Below, piece by piece: positions 46,928 through 57,071 of a stretch of 64,000 nucleotides of DNA. How positions within the stretch are numbered: the first letter of the stretch is position 1; each line of letters begins with the position of its first letter. A program made the position numbers and the translations under genes. This DNA comes from Dasania marina DSM 21967 (GTDB lineage Bacteria; Pseudomonadota; Gammaproteobacteria; Pseudomonadales; Dasaniaceae). Below the pieces are notes generated by a model. It was not told where the DNA came from and searched no databases. It worked only from the letters and a program-made list of their open reading frames with translations. Location: positions 88,959-152,958 of the forward strand of contig NZ_KB891589.1 in NCBI RefSeq assembly GCF_000373485.1. Reading direction: 5' to 3'.

Positions 46928-48721
46928 ATGAGTGAAACAAAAAAACCACTAGGCATTACCGACGTCGTGTTACGTGACGCACACCAATCTTTATTTGCTA
47001 CCCGCATGCGTTTAGACGACATGCTGCCGATCGCTGCAAAGCTGGATCAGGTAGGTTTCTGGTCATTAGAAACGTGGGGCGGCGCAACCTTTGATGCATG
47101 CATACGCTACTTAGGCGAAGATCCATGGGATCGTATACGCCAGCTTAAAAAGGCCATGCCTAACACGCCTATGCAAATGCTATTTCGCGGCCAAAACATT
47201 TTAGGCTACCGCCACTATGCGGACGACGTAGTTGAGAAATTTGTCGAGCGCTGTGCGGTTAACGGTGTAGATGTGTTCCGTGTATTCGATGCCATGAACG
47301 ACATGCGCAATATCGAAACAGCACTGAAAGCGGTTAAGAAACAAGGCAAACACGCGCAAGGCACCATCTCTTATACCTTGAGCCCCGTGCACAACATCGA
47401 CATGTGGGTAGAGCAGGGTAAGCGCATAGAAGATATGGGTGCAGACTCTATCGCCATTAAAGACATGGCCGGTTTGTTAACGCCTTATGTGGGTTATGAG
47501 TTAGTGAGCAAGTTAAAAGCGAGCTGTAATATTCCTGTGCACATGCACTGTCACGCCACTACCGGTTTATCAGCCGCTACGGCATTGAAGTGTGTTGAGG
47601 CGGGTATAGACAATATCGATACTGCCATCTCTTCTATGTCTATGACTTATGGTCATACCCCCACTGAATCATTAGTCGCCATGCTAGAAGGCACTGAGCG
47701 CGATACCGGCTTAGATTTAGTGTTACTAGAAGAAATCGCCATCTACTTTCGCGAAGTGCGCAAGAAGTACGCTCAGTTTGAAGGCTCGTTGCGCGGTGTT
47801 GATGGTCGCATCTTAACGGCGCAAGTACCCGGCGGCATGTTAACCAACATGGAAAGCCAGCTAAAAGATCAAGGCGCTGAAGATAAGTTTGCTGAAGTGT
47901 TAGACGAGATTCCCCGTGTACGTAAAGACCTAGGTTACATCCCGCTAGTTACACCTACTTCGCAAATTGTAGGCACCCAAGCGGTACTTAATGTACTGAC
48001 TGGCGAGCGTTACAAGTCTATCTCTAAAGAAACCCAAGGTATCTTAAAAGGCGAATACGGCGCGACCCCAGCACCTATGAATGCCGAGTTACAAGCCCGC
48101 GTATTAGATGGCGCTGAAGCCATTACTTGTCGCCCAGCCGATTTGCTAGAGCCAGAAATGGACAGGCTAACCGCTGAGCTAAAAGAAGTGGCCGCAGAAA
48201 AAGGTATTAGCCTTACTAGCGGTGAAGGCCAAGTGGACGATGTATTAACCTACGCTTTGTTCCCACAAATTGGTTTGAAGTTTTTAGATAACCGCGGCAA
48301 CCCCGATGCCTTCGAGCCCGTACCTACCGGTAAAGCACCTGTAGCGGCGGCAGCACCGGCAGCAGCAACCGATAGCGGTGTGTATACCGTAACGGTTAAC
48401 GGCCAAAGCTATGTGGTTGAAGTGGCTGATGGTGGTGATGTTTCTGCCATTGCGCCGGTAAACACCGCGGCAGCGCCTGCGGCGAGTGCTGCGGCAGCTA
48501 CTGGCCCGGCAGAGCCTGTGTTGGCACCATTAGCGGGTAATATCTTTAAAGTGAATGTTGCCGTGGGTGAGCATATCCAACAGGGTGACGTGATCCTTAT
48601 CCTTGAAGCCATGAAAATGGAAACAGAAGTACGCGCGGCGCAAGCCGGTGTGGTTGCTTCTGTTGATGTCAAAGAGGGCGACACCGTTGCCGTTGGCGAT
48701 ACTTTGATTTCTATCGCATAA
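46928..48721 (+). CDS. oadA: Oxaloacetate decarboxylase alpha chain (biotin-containing)
   Basis: A 597-residue protein. The N-terminal carboxyltransferase barrel (about 1-460) has [19 protein letters not shown] with the metal-binding Asp and the [11 protein letters not shown] motif. An Ala/Pro-rich linker (about 475-530) leads to a C-terminal biotinyl domain with Lys563 in EAMKMET. It transfers CO2 from oxaloacetate to biotin. It follows oadG by 52 bases and precedes oadB by 13. Confidence 0.97.
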   Translation: MSETKKPLGITDVVLRDAHQSLFATRMRLDDMLPIAAKLDQVGFWSLETWGGATFDACIRYLGEDPWDRIRQLKKAMPNTPMQMLFRGQNILGYRHYADDVVEKFVERCAVNGVDVFRVFDAMNDMRNIETALKAVKKQGKHAQGTISYTLSPVHNIDMWVEQGKRIEDMGADSIAIKDMAGLLTPYVGYELVSKLKASCNIPVHMHCHATTGLSAATALKCVEAGIDNIDTAISSMSMTYGHTPTESLVAMLEGTERDTGLDLVLLEEIAIYFREVRKKYAQFEGSLRGVDGRILTAQVPGGMLTNMESQLKDQGAEDKFAEVLDEIPRVRKDLGYIPLVTPTSQIVGTQAVLNVLTGERYKSISKETQGILKGEYGATPAPMNAELQARVLDGAEAITCRPADLLEPEMDRLTAELKEVAAEKGISLTSGEGQVDDVLTYALFPQIGLKFLDNRGNPDAFEPVPTGKAPVAAAAPAAATDSGVYTVTVNGQSYVVEVADGGDVSAIAPVNTAAAPAASAAAATGPAEPVLAPLAGNIFKVNVAVGEHIQQGDVILILEAMKMETEVRAAQAGVVASVDVKEGDTVAVGDTLISIA

Positions 48722-48734
48722 CGGGGATTGTTGC

Positions 48735-50036
48735 ATGGAGAAGTTACTTATACTGTGGCAAGACTCGGGCATCTATCAGGCGCAATCAGGCCAAATGATA
48801 ATGATAGCCGTGGGTTTATTGCTACTGTACTTGGCTATTCGTAAGGGCTTTGAGCCCTTGCTATTAGTGCCTATAGGTTTTGGCGGTATTTTGGCCAATA
48901 TCCCGGGTGCTGGTTTGGCCTATTCGGCAGTAGAAAATGCAGTGATGTCCGGTGATATGACAGTGCTGCAGCAAGTCGGTCACGCACTGGGTTTAAGCAG
49001 TTGGGAATCGGGCAAGGCCTTATTGCAGGCCTATAGCGTAGCCCCTGCCGAGGCTCATCATCATGCGGTGCAAGCCGCTAGCGATGCAGGTTTTGCTAAT
49101 GGCATGCTGTATAACTTTTATACCATAGCTATAGCCAGTGGTGCCGCACCCTTATTGATCTTTATGGGTGTGGGCGCCATGACTGACTTCGGCCCTCTAT
49201 TAGCTAACCCTAAAACCTTGTTTTTAGGAGCGGCGGCACAGTTTGGTATTTTTGCCACGGTGATAGGAGCGGTGGGTTTAACCAGCTTGGGCTGGATGGA
49301 CTTCAGCATGAAGGACGCGGCCGCCATAGGTATTATCGGCGGTGCTGACGGGCCAACGGCTATCTATGTGGCTAGCTTGTTGGCGCCAGATTTGCTGGGT
49401 GCTATCGCGGTTGCTGCTTACTCGTATATGGCTTTGGTACCGTTAATTCAACCCCCTATTATGCGTGCCTTAACCACTGAGGCTGAGCGCAAGATAGTGA
49501 TGGTGCAATTACGCCCGGTCTCGAAAGTAGAGAAGATCGTATTCCCCTTGGTGCTATTAATCTTGGTGGCACTATGCCTGCCTAGTGCGGCACCGTTATT
49601 GGGTATGTTCTGCTTTGGTAATTTGATGAGAGAGTGTGGTGTAGTTGATCGCTTAAGCGATACCGCACAAAATGCGCTTATCAATATTGTTACCATATTC
49701 CTAGGTTTGTCGGTGGGCTCTAAACTCAGTGCCGATAAGTTTTTGGACTTGAGTACGCTGGGTATTCTAGCGCTAGGTATTGTGGCCTTTGGTATAGGTA
49801 CCGCCTGCGGTGTAATAATGGCGAAGGTTATGAACAAGTTCTCTAGCACGCCTATTAACCCACTGATAGGCTCGGCAGGTGTGTCGGCAGTGCCTATGGC
49901 AGCCAGGGTGTCGAATAAGCTAGGCTTAGAATACAACCCACAAAACTTCTTGCTAATGCATGCTATGGGCCCCAATGTAGCGGGCGTTATAGGCTCTGCG
50001 GTAGCGGCAGGGGTAATGATTAGTCTGGTAGGTTAA
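48735..50036 (+). CDS. oadB: Oxaloacetate decarboxylase beta chain (Na+-translocating)
   Basis: A 433-residue integral membrane protein with many helices. [13 protein letters not shown] holds the Na+-binding Asp (equivalent to Asp203 in the Klebsiella enzyme), and the C-terminal [19 protein letters not shown] and [13 protein letters not shown] are family hallmarks. It decarboxylates carboxybiotin and pumps Na+. It ends the operon 15 bases before a strong terminator. Confidence 0.96.
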   Translation: MEKLLILWQDSGIYQAQSGQMIMIAVGLLLLYLAIRKGFEPLLLVPIGFGGILANIPGAGLAYSAVENAVMSGDMTVLQQVGHALGLSSWESGKALLQAYSVAPAEAHHHAVQAASDAGFANGMLYNFYTIAIASGAAPLLIFMGVGAMTDFGPLLANPKTLFLGAAAQFGIFATVIGAVGLTSLGWMDFSMKDAAAIGIIGGADGPTAIYVASLLAPDLLGAIAVAAYSYMALVPLIQPPIMRALTTEAERKIVMVQLRPVSKVEKIVFPLVLLILVALCLPSAAPLLGMFCFGNLMRECGVVDRLSDTAQNALINIVTIFLGLSVGSKLSADKFLDLSTLGILALGIVAFGIGTACGVIMAKVMNKFSSTPINPLIGSAGVSAVPMAARVSNKLGLEYNPQNFLLMHAMGPNVAGVIGSAVAAGVMISLVG

Positions 50037-50050
50037 GCGTAGATCTTATT

Positions 50051-50076
50051 AAAAAGCCCGCTTGCGGGCTTTTTTT
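50051..50076 (+). terminator. Terminator of the oadGAB operon
   Basis: AAAAAGCCCG (50051-50060) pairs with CGGGCTTTTT (50065-50074) on the loop CTTG, with T run to 50076. It follows oadB by 15 bases. Confidence 0.93.
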
Positions 50077-50116
50077 ATGCCTGTAACTATTCGATGGCTT
50101 ATCGCTCAGTAGGTGA

Positions 50117-50314
50117 TCAGTGGGCGAGCTTGCTGCTGCTTAATTGCCTAAGGGCGATGCTGGCATGAAAGTCTTCTACTAGGGTGCGGGCGCTGTCTCT
50201 GCGGTCGTCGCTTTTACGGCGGCGCTTATGGCTGAGGTCTAGCCTAGGGGCTTTGCGTCTATCGTTGCCTAGTCTGCGATCACTGATGGCTCTGCGGTTA
50301 ATGAGTATTGTCAT
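50117..50314 (-). CDS. Small basic protein with DRR repeats, unknown
   Basis: A 65-residue ORF. The N-terminal part repeats an R-R-x-x-x-D-R-R pattern (NRRAISDRRLGNDRRKAPRLD, KRRRKSDDRRDSART), then an amphipathic helix-like tail (LVEDFHASIALRQLSSSK). Arg-rich DRR motifs occur in several uncharacterised proteins. There is no clear ribosome site, and the opposite strand is also open, so coding is likely but not proven. It may bind nucleic acid by charge; that is inference. Confidence 0.5.
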   Translation of the reverse strand: MTILINRRAISDRRLGNDRRKAPRLDLSHKRRRKSDDRRDSARTLVEDFHASIALRQLSSSKLAH

Positions 50315-50551
50315 AATTTTGTTATATTGTTGTCGTTTAATAATAGGGTTGAAAGCTGTTTGTCACAGTACTGTCGCAGTCCGTTATAGTTGATGTGCTG
50401 TGCAATGGTAGTGGCTAATGTCATGGGGATAGCTAAGCCAGATACTATAAAGTAGCTCAATGTAGATGTCCTGCCAGCTTTTGCCTTCAAAATGTGAATA
50501 AGTCACAGAAATGATTTCCCTGCGAGGTAAGGAAAGGATGAATCCTAATCT

Positions 50552-51568
50552 TTGGACGCCTATAATGTGTGGCTTGATACTCTTGATAATAAAAAGTCGA
50601 AATTGGGGTGTGTGTTGTCCAAGTTAGCCATGACATCAGTGGTGCCAGAGCGTTTGCTCGTTATTTTACAGGCCGTACAAAGTCTACCGGTACTGGTGTG
50701 GTACCGAGGCCTATGTTTTGGCTTGTCCGTATTATTACTCTATACCTTGAGCCAGTGGCTGTGGCTGTTACTGCCTGAAGCTGAACCCAGTGTTATGCCT
50801 GTAGTGGCTAGCAGCCAAGGGCTGGGGGCACAGCCTGGCCAGCAGGTCGATATTACGCAGCTGCAATCTTATAATTTATTTGGTGCTATGCAGGGTGGTA
50901 CGGTGCAGGCCGAGGCTGCGGTGGTGCAGCCTAAGCAAACCGTCGAGGCTGAGCCCACACGTTTAAGCCTACAATTAAACGGGGTTGTGCTGACCAGCAA
51001 CTCTGACGATGCCTTGGCGATGATCGTCTATCAGGGCAAAGAAGAGCAATACAGTATAGGCGACAGCTTGCCTGTAGGGCGGGTGCTGTTATCGCAAATT
51101 TACCGCGATCATGTGATTATAGAAAACGCGGGGCGTTATGAGTCGCTATGGCTGTTTGAGGGTGACGCAGATGGTGATAGCCAAGTCAGCGAGCCTAGCC
51201 CGGCTCAGCAACAAGTGAGGCAGCAGGATAAGCGCGAGAATGGTCAGGTCAGCAGCATGGCCAGAGAGTATCGACAGCGTCTTTATAAAAACCCCAGCTC
51301 CTTGGCGGATGCCCTGCGTATTAGTCCGTACCAAGTGGACGGGGTAATGTATGGTTACCGCATAAATCCAGGCCGGGATAAGCAGCAATTTGAGCAGTTG
51401 GGGCTAAAATCCAATGATGTGGTTACCAGTATTAACGGCATTACCCTCAATGACCCGGCCAAGGCTGTGGAGCTGTATAAAATTATGCGTTCGGCGAAAC
51501 AGGCCACCTTTATTATTGAGCGTGATGGTCAATCTATACAAATGCTTATTTCGCTGGATAGCGAGTAA
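50552..51568 (+). CDS. gspC: Type II secretion protein GspC
   Basis: An inner-membrane T2SS component, 338 residues at the longest reading. A TM helix (LSVLLLYTLSQWLWLLL) is followed by the HR domain (QLQSYNLFGAMQ, LQLNGVVLTSNSDDALAMIVY, EQYSIGD) and a C-terminal PDZ domain (VDGVMYGYRINPGR then FEQLGLKSNDVVTSINGITL). GspC links the inner-membrane platform with GspD. The start is uncertain: the TTG at 50552 has purines (AAGGAAAGG) 12 bases away, and an ATG at 50630 would place the TM helix at a more usual position. First gene of the gspC-N operon. Confidence 0.92.
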   Translation: MDAYNVWLDTLDNKKSKLGCVLSKLAMTSVVPERLLVILQAVQSLPVLVWYRGLCFGLSVLLLYTLSQWLWLLLPEAEPSVMPVVASSQGLGAQPGQQVDITQLQSYNLFGAMQGGTVQAEAAVVQPKQTVEAEPTRLSLQLNGVVLTSNSDDALAMIVYQGKEEQYSIGDSLPVGRVLLSQIYRDHVIIENAGRYESLWLFEGDADGDSQVSEPSPAQQQVRQQDKRENGQVSSMAREYRQRLYKNPSSLADALRISPYQVDGVMYGYRINPGRDKQQFEQLGLKSNDVVTSINGITLNDPAKAVELYKIMRSAKQATFIIERDGQSIQMLISLDSE

Positions 51569-51604
51569 ACCCCCATATTAATAACTAAATAATTAGGTAA
51601 TCGT

Positions 51605-53638
51605 GTGAGTTTTATTGTGACCCGTAGTCGTCAAATTAAACCGTGGTTGTGGTTGCTAGTTAGCGCGGCTTTAGCTATGCCCGCTGTGGCACTAGAAAAA
51701 ACCTGGACTTTGAACTCCAAGGAAATGGATATACAGCAGCTGATTATCAGCGTGGCCAAGGCTACCGATAAAACCATCATCATAGATCCCAAGGTGAAGG
51801 GCAAGGTGCAAGTGATTTCATCCAAGCCCTTAAACCGCGAGCAGTACTACAACTTATTTTTAACCATCTTGGATATCCATGGCTTTGCCGCTATAGAAAA
51901 TACCGGTGTGGTACGGGTAGTGCCCACCAAAGATGCGCGCAGTTCGCCGGTGCCGGTAGAGCTGGATTCTGGCCCAGAAACCAGTGAGGTGATCACTCAA
52001 GTTATTCAGCTAGAGAATATTTCGGCAGCCAAACTGATTCCCGTGTTGCGGCCCTTAGCGCCACAGCAATCCCATATGGCCGCCTATGCGCCTAGCAACG
52101 CCATTATTATTTCCGACACGCGCGCCAATATTTTACGCATACAAAAAATCATTCAACAGATCGATAGATCGGCCCAGGAAAAAACTGAAATTGTTAGCCT
52201 AGAGCATGCCGCCGCTGAAGAAGTGGTAAAAATGTTAGAGAAGCTACAAAAGCGTGAGCAAACTAAGGGCCAGCCTGAATCGGCATCCACTTTATTGGTT
52301 GCCGATAAGCGTACCAATAGCATATTAATCAACGGCGATGAGTTAGAGCGCCAGCGCATTAAAATTTTGGTTAAGCATTTGGATACACCGCTAACCCAAA
52401 GCGGCAACGTGAAAGTGGTTTACTTGGAGTATGCCGAAGCCGAAGAGCTGTCAAAAATGCTCAGTAAAGTCATACAAAACATTGATGGTATGTCACAGAA
52501 TGATGGTGTTAAGTCAGCGAAAAAATCTGTGGCTACGGTTGAGGCAGATGCCGGCACCAATGCCTTAATTATCACCGCCGATGCCGATGTGATGCAGTCT
52601 TTATTATCGGTGGTGCAGCGTTTAGATATACGCCGTGCGCAAGTGTTGGTTGAGGCTATTATTGTAGAAATGTCCGCCGATAATGGCCAAAGCCTAGGCG
52701 TAGAGTGGTTGTTTTCTGATGACAATGGCTCCTATGGCTCTTCTTCCGGCGCCGGTTTGGCTGGGGCTTTAGGCGCTGCCAGCACCGGCGAGGATAGCGA
52801 TGGTAATACCGTCGATCCAACCTTGGGTTTGGCCGGAGCACTGTCGCAAGTACCTGGGCAGGTGTTAGGCATCGGTCGTTTGGATAAGGCCTTAAGTTTT
52901 AATGTGGTGCTCAATGCCTTAAAAACCAATAGCCAAGCCAATATATTATCTACTCCTTCTTTATTAACCTTAGATAACGAAGAGGCCTCTATAGTGGTGG
53001 GGCAAAGCATTCCCTTTGTGACGGGCTCTTACACCAGCACCGGTGGCACATCATCTAATCCCGGTAACCCCTTTCAAACCGTAGAGCGGGAAAACGTGGG
53101 TATTACCTTAAAAGTGACGCCACAAATTAATGAGGGCGATTCTTTAATACTGGCGCTTTCGCAGGAAGTGTCAGACGCTATACCCGGTTCGGCCATTAAC
53201 GGTAACTTGATTACCACCGAGCGAAAAATCAATACCAAAATTTTAGCGAATAACGGCCAAACTATCGTTTTGGGTGGCTTGATCAAAGACAATGTCACTG
53301 AAACTCAGCAAAAAGTCCCTTTCCTAGGTGATATCCCCTTTCTTGGAGCTTTATTTAGAAGCACTAGCACCACTTACGGTAAAACGCATTTGTTGGTGTT
53401 TTTGCGTTCCAGCATTATTCGCGATAATCGCGAGATGGATGCAGTCACAGCCGTTAAATATAAACTGATAAGACAAAAACAATTAGAGCGTATAGAGGGC
53501 GGGGTAGAGTTTGTGGATCATGCCGTCCTACCACTATTGCCTGAGTGGCAGGAGCAACTAAACCAGTTAGACGATATACGTGAGCAGCAAAGGTTAGAGC
53601 AAAAACAGGCAGCCGATACTGCATTGCAGGGTGGTTGA
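51605..53638 (+). CDS. gspD: Type II secretion secretin GspD
   Basis: A 677-residue outer-membrane secretin. A signal peptide (LWLLVSAALAMPAVA) precedes the N0 domain (LNSKEMDIQQLIISVAKATDKTIIIDPKVKG), three N domains and the secretin barrel, ending with VPFLGDIPFLGALFRS and LLVFLRSSIIR. It starts at a GTG with AGGTAA upstream. GspD forms the outer-membrane channel through which folded exoproteins leave. No pilotin (GspS) gene is adjacent. Its stop is one base before the gspE start. Confidence 0.96.
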   Translation: MSFIVTRSRQIKPWLWLLVSAALAMPAVALEKTWTLNSKEMDIQQLIISVAKATDKTIIIDPKVKGKVQVISSKPLNREQYYNLFLTILDIHGFAAIENTGVVRVVPTKDARSSPVPVELDSGPETSEVITQVIQLENISAAKLIPVLRPLAPQQSHMAAYAPSNAIIISDTRANILRIQKIIQQIDRSAQEKTEIVSLEHAAAEEVVKMLEKLQKREQTKGQPESASTLLVADKRTNSILINGDELERQRIKILVKHLDTPLTQSGNVKVVYLEYAEAEELSKMLSKVIQNIDGMSQNDGVKSAKKSVATVEADAGTNALIITADADVMQSLLSVVQRLDIRRAQVLVEAIIVEMSADNGQSLGVEWLFSDDNGSYGSSSGAGLAGALGAASTGEDSDGNTVDPTLGLAGALSQVPGQVLGIGRLDKALSFNVVLNALKTNSQANILSTPSLLTLDNEEASIVVGQSIPFVTGSYTSTGGTSSNPGNPFQTVERENVGITLKVTPQINEGDSLILALSQEVSDAIPGSAINGNLITTERKINTKILANNGQTIVLGGLIKDNVTETQQKVPFLGDIPFLGALFRSTSTTYGKTHLLVFLRSSIIRDNREMDAVTAVKYKLIRQKQLERIEGGVEFVDHAVLPLLPEWQEQLNQLDDIREQQRLEQKQAADTALQGG

Positions 53639-53639
53639 T

Positions 53640-55178
53640 ATGTCGGCTGAGGCTAGTAGCACAGAACAAAACAACAACGAAGAGCACGTTACCAGTGAAG
53701 CTGCAGAGTTGCCGTCAGCGCCTATGCATGTGCCTTTTAGTTTTGCTCAAGCCCATGGCGTAATTATTGATAATAGCCAAGCTACGCCGGTGCTATTACA
53801 TAGGGATAGTTTACGCTTAGCGACGCTGTTAGAAGTGCAGCGAGTATTGGGCAGCCATTTCACCTGTAGCCAATTAAGCGATGATGAATTTCAACGGCGG
53901 CTAAGCCTGCGTTATCAGCGTGATAATAACGAAGCCGTGCAAATGGCTGAAGATATGGGTGCCGACATAGACTTATCGCGCTTGGCCGATGAAATTCCCG
54001 ACATGGGTGATTTAATGGATGCCGAAGATGATGCTCCGGTTATCCGTTTAATCAATGCCATCTTATCGCAGGCGGTGCGCGAGCAAGCTTCTGATATCCA
54101 TATCGAAACCTTTGAAAATAAACTCACCGTACGTTTTCGGGTAGACGGTGTGTTAACCGAAGTACTAAGCCCCAAGCGTATGCTGGCCCCCTTGTTGGTT
54201 TCGCGTTTAAAAGTGATGGCGAAATTAGATATTGCCGAAAAACGGATACCGCAAGATGGCCGCATCTCGGTGCGCCTAGCAGGCCATGCGGTGGATATAC
54301 GAGTGTCGACTATTCCTTCTGCACACGGCGAACGGGTGGTGCTGCGTTTGTTAGATAAACAGGCGGGGCAGTTACAGTTATCGCAGCTGCATATGAGCGA
54401 ACAGGTATATAATAAATTTCAAAAATTATTACATACACCGCATGGCATTATTTTAGTCACTGGCCCCACAGGCTCCGGTAAAACCACCACACTGTATGCT
54501 GGCCTCACCGAAATTAACGACAGCAGCCGTAATATTTTAACCATAGAAGACCCCATAGAATATATTTTGCCGGGTATAGGCCAAACGCAAGTGAATGCCA
54601 AAGTCGACATGACATTTGCCCGTGGCCTGCGTGCTATTTTGCGACAAGATCCGGACGTAGTCATGGTCGGTGAAATACGCGATACCGAAACCGCCGACAT
54701 CGCCGTGCAAGCCAGTTTAACTGGCCACTTGGTATTATCGACTTTGCATACCAACACCGCCATAGGTGCGGTAACCCGTTTGCAAGATATGGGGGTAGAG
54801 CCGTTTTTATTATCCTCCAGTGTCATTGGTTTAATGGCACAGCGTTTAATCCGTTTGCTGTGCAGCCATTGCAAAGAGCCTTACCAGGCGGGCGAATCGG
54901 AATTGGCGTTGCTCAATTTACCGGGGCAAACCGCGCAGCTGTTTAGATCTAAAGGCTGCTCGCACTGTAATAACACTGGCTACCGTGGCCGTACCGGTAT
55001 TTATGAATTAATCGAAGTGGATGATCAACTGCGGCTGATGATGCACGAGCAAGCCGGCGAGCAAGCGATGACCGCCTATGCGCGGCAATCCTCCAATAGT
55101 ATTTTAGAAGATGGCCGTCAACGTATATTGGCAGGCAAAACTACGGTAGAAGAGGTGTTGCGGGTAACCGCAGCGTAA
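53640..55178 (+). CDS. gspE: Type II secretion ATPase GspE
   Basis: A 512-residue cytoplasmic ATPase. Walker A is GPTGSGKT at about 275-282, the Asp box and Walker B follow (RAILRQDPDVVMVGEIRD), then a His box (TGHLVLSTLHTN) and the tetracysteine zinc finger (CSHCKEP ... CSHCNNTG). It drives pseudopilus assembly. The frame also opens at a GTG nine bases upstream (53631); the ATG after the gspD stop is preferred, with AGGGTGG ahead. Confidence 0.96.
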   Translation: MSAEASSTEQNNNEEHVTSEAAELPSAPMHVPFSFAQAHGVIIDNSQATPVLLHRDSLRLATLLEVQRVLGSHFTCSQLSDDEFQRRLSLRYQRDNNEAVQMAEDMGADIDLSRLADEIPDMGDLMDAEDDAPVIRLINAILSQAVREQASDIHIETFENKLTVRFRVDGVLTEVLSPKRMLAPLLVSRLKVMAKLDIAEKRIPQDGRISVRLAGHAVDIRVSTIPSAHGERVVLRLLDKQAGQLQLSQLHMSEQVYNKFQKLLHTPHGIILVTGPTGSGKTTTLYAGLTEINDSSRNILTIEDPIEYILPGIGQTQVNAKVDMTFARGLRAILRQDPDVVMVGEIRDTETADIAVQASLTGHLVLSTLHTNTAIGAVTRLQDMGVEPFLLSSSVIGLMAQRLIRLLCSHCKEPYQAGESELALLNLPGQTAQLFRSKGCSHCNNTGYRGRTGIYELIEVDDQLRLMMHEQAGEQAMTAYARQSSNSILEDGRQRILAGKTTVEEVLRVTAA

Positions 55179-55182
55179 CGCC

Positions 55183-56418
55183 ATGGCTGCATATGCGTAC
55201 AAGGCGTTAGACGCCAAAGGCAAAATGACTAAGGGCATAGTCGAGGGCGACTCCGAGCGGCAGGTACGCAGCCTATTGCGAGCGCAGCAATTAAAACCGG
55301 TAGAAGTCAGTTCCGCTGCTGGGGCTAGAGCTAGCACTAGCGATAACAAAACCGATAAGCAGGGCGGCGGGCTTTTTAAAACCCGTATTAGCTCCGCCGA
55401 TCTCTCTATGCTCACCCGCCAATTGGCCACCTTAATACAATCCAATATGCCCTTGGATGAAGCCTTAACCGCTTCAGCACAACAAGCCAGAAAGCCAAAA
55501 ATAAAAAGTTTGATTCTACAAGTTCGGGCACGCGTATTAGAAGGCCATAGCTTGGCCTACGCCTTGGGTGATTTTCCGCAGGTGTTTAACAGCATGTATT
55601 GCGCCATGGTGAAAGCGGGCGAGCACGCGGGCTTTTTAGGTTTGGTGTTAGAGCAGTTAGCGGATTACACCGAAAACAGCCAGTACACCCAGCAAAAATT
55701 AAAAATGGCGATGATCTACCCCATTATTTTAATGTTAGTGGCGGTGGGCGTAGTGTCGCTGCTAATGATATTTGTAGTGCCAGAGCTAGTGGGTTTGTTT
55801 CAGCAATCGCGCACAGAATTACCCGCCATCACCGTAGTACTTATTTCCCTCAGCGATTTTATTAATAGCTCGGGGCATTGGTTATTAATCGCCATAATTG
55901 CGTTTATTGTTGCCATTAAACAATTACTCAAGAAACCCAGTCGCCGTTACCTCTGGCATAAGCTGCAATTAAAGCTGCCGTTTATAGGCGACTTTTTTAC
56001 CGCCGCCGATAGCGCCCGCTTTGCCTCCACCTTAAGTATTTTAGCCTCCAGCGGTGTGCCGCTGTTAGAGGCACTGCGCATAGCCGGTGCCGTGCTTAAT
56101 AATTTACAACTGCGTGCGGCCAGCGAGCAAGTGGCGGTGGCGGTGCAAGAGGGCATGAGCTTAAACAAGGCGCTCAATCAAGCGGGCGTGTTTCCACCCA
56201 TGATGGTGCACATGGTAGCCAGCGGTGAAGCCAGTGGCGAATTAGAAGGCATGTTGGCGCGCTGTGCTAAAAACCAAGAGCGTGAATTAGAAATGACCTT
56301 AGGCAGTGTAATGGCGGTCATGGAACCCATGATGATAGTGCTAATGGCTGCTGTTGTGGGTTTGATTGTGGTGGCGATATTACTGCCTATTGTACAAATG
56401 AATAATTTGGTAGCTTAA
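55183..56418 (+). CDS. gspF: Type II secretion inner-membrane protein GspF
   Basis: A 411-residue protein with two repeats of the GspF domain (about 75-195 and 280-400) and three TM helices. The first domain opens LSMLTRQLATLIQSNMPLDEAL, and the second has FASTLSILASSGVPLLEALRIAG. It is the platform protein on which GspE acts. It begins four bases after gspE. Confidence 0.96.
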   Translation: MAAYAYKALDAKGKMTKGIVEGDSERQVRSLLRAQQLKPVEVSSAAGARASTSDNKTDKQGGGLFKTRISSADLSMLTRQLATLIQSNMPLDEALTASAQQARKPKIKSLILQVRARVLEGHSLAYALGDFPQVFNSMYCAMVKAGEHAGFLGLVLEQLADYTENSQYTQQKLKMAMIYPIILMLVAVGVVSLLMIFVVPELVGLFQQSRTELPAITVVLISLSDFINSSGHWLLIAIIAFIVAIKQLLKKPSRRYLWHKLQLKLPFIGDFFTAADSARFASTLSILASSGVPLLEALRIAGAVLNNLQLRAASEQVAVAVQEGMSLNKALNQAGVFPPMMVHMVASGEASGELEGMLARCAKNQERELEMTLGSVMAVMEPMMIVLMAAVVGLIVVAILLPIVQMNNLVA

Positions 56419-56433
56419 GGGCAGCTTTAAGCG

Positions 56434-56452
56434 GCAAGCTGTAAGTTGCAAG
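56434..56452. repeat. Dispersed intergenic repeat, copy 2
   Basis: GCAAGCTGTAAGTTGCAAG, between gspF and gspG, is the partner of the element at 45131-45149. Confidence 0.6.
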
Positions 56453-56485
56453 ATTAAAGACAAAAGTTAATAGATGAGGTTAGAG

Positions 56486-56941
56486 ATGCGAACAGCTAAA
56501 CGTTTACAGCAGGGTTTTAGTTTAATTGAGATTATGGTGGTGCTGGTTATTATAGGTTTATTGGTGAGTATAGTGGCACCTAATGTATTAGACCGTGCTG
56601 ACGACGCTCGGGTACAAAAAGTACAGGCAGATTTCAGTACCATAGCCACCACTTTAAAAATGTATCGCTTAGATAATTACAATTACCCCACCAGCGAGCA
56701 GGGTTTAGAGGCTTTAGTGAACAAACCCAGCATAGACCCCATACCCAGCAACTGGAAAAAAAATGGCTACCTAGAAGAAATGCCTAAAGATCCCTGGGGC
56801 CGTCCCTACCTATACCTAAGCCCAAGCGAGTTCAGCGATAACGATTTCGACATCTACACCCTAGGTGCCGATGGCGTAACCGGCGGCGAAGACCAAAACG
56901 CCGACCTGGGCACGTGGAAAAAAGACAACGAAGAAGGTTGA
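56486..56941 (+). CDS. gspG: Major pseudopilin GspG
   Basis: A 151-residue type IV pilin-like protein. The prepilin peptidase site is G-FSLIEIMV, Glu at +5, after a short basic leader. The mature part shows the calcium-binding end of GspG (LGADGVTGGEDQNADLGTW). It forms the pseudopilus shaft that pushes exoproteins. An ATG at 56474 is in frame; 56486 is preferred because AGG lies ahead of it. The prepilin peptidase (GspO/PilD) is not in this window. Confidence 0.96.
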   Translation: MRTAKRLQQGFSLIEIMVVLVIIGLLVSIVAPNVLDRADDARVQKVQADFSTIATTLKMYRLDNYNYPTSEQGLEALVNKPSIDPIPSNWKKNGYLEEMPKDPWGRPYLYLSPSEFSDNDFDIYTLGADGVTGGEDQNADLGTWKKDNEEG

Positions 56942-56967
56942 TAACCCTTAATTGATTACAAATAATC

Positions 56968-57034
56968 GTCACTCCGGCGCACAAGGTGAATTGCGCAGCA
57001 AGAGAGGGTGCCCTGGGGTAGGCCGGAGTCCACA
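56968..57034. repeat. REP-like inverted repeat between gspG and gspH
   Basis: ACTCCGGC (56971-56978) and GCCGGAGT (57022-57029) flank a GC-rich segment that has a further GCGC/GCGC inversion. It lies in a 130-base gap, unusually long for this operon where most genes touch. It looks like a REP or MITE-type element; I could check no other copy in the window. Confidence 0.5.
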
Positions 57035-57071
57035 AGCGAATAAATTGAAGGTAGCAGCCATTATAAAAAGC

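Noticed and set aside
50184..50393. Plus-strand Leu/Arg-rich ORF opposite the DRR protein
   Set aside because: Low-complexity LRS repeats are the mirror of the Arg-rich minus-strand frame; no ribosome site or family.
50538..50627. 29-codon ORF with good ribosome site upstream of gspC (ATG at 50538)
   Set aside because: It is out of frame with gspC and has no family; it could be a leader but nothing supports it, so the ribosome site is noted only as start ambiguity.
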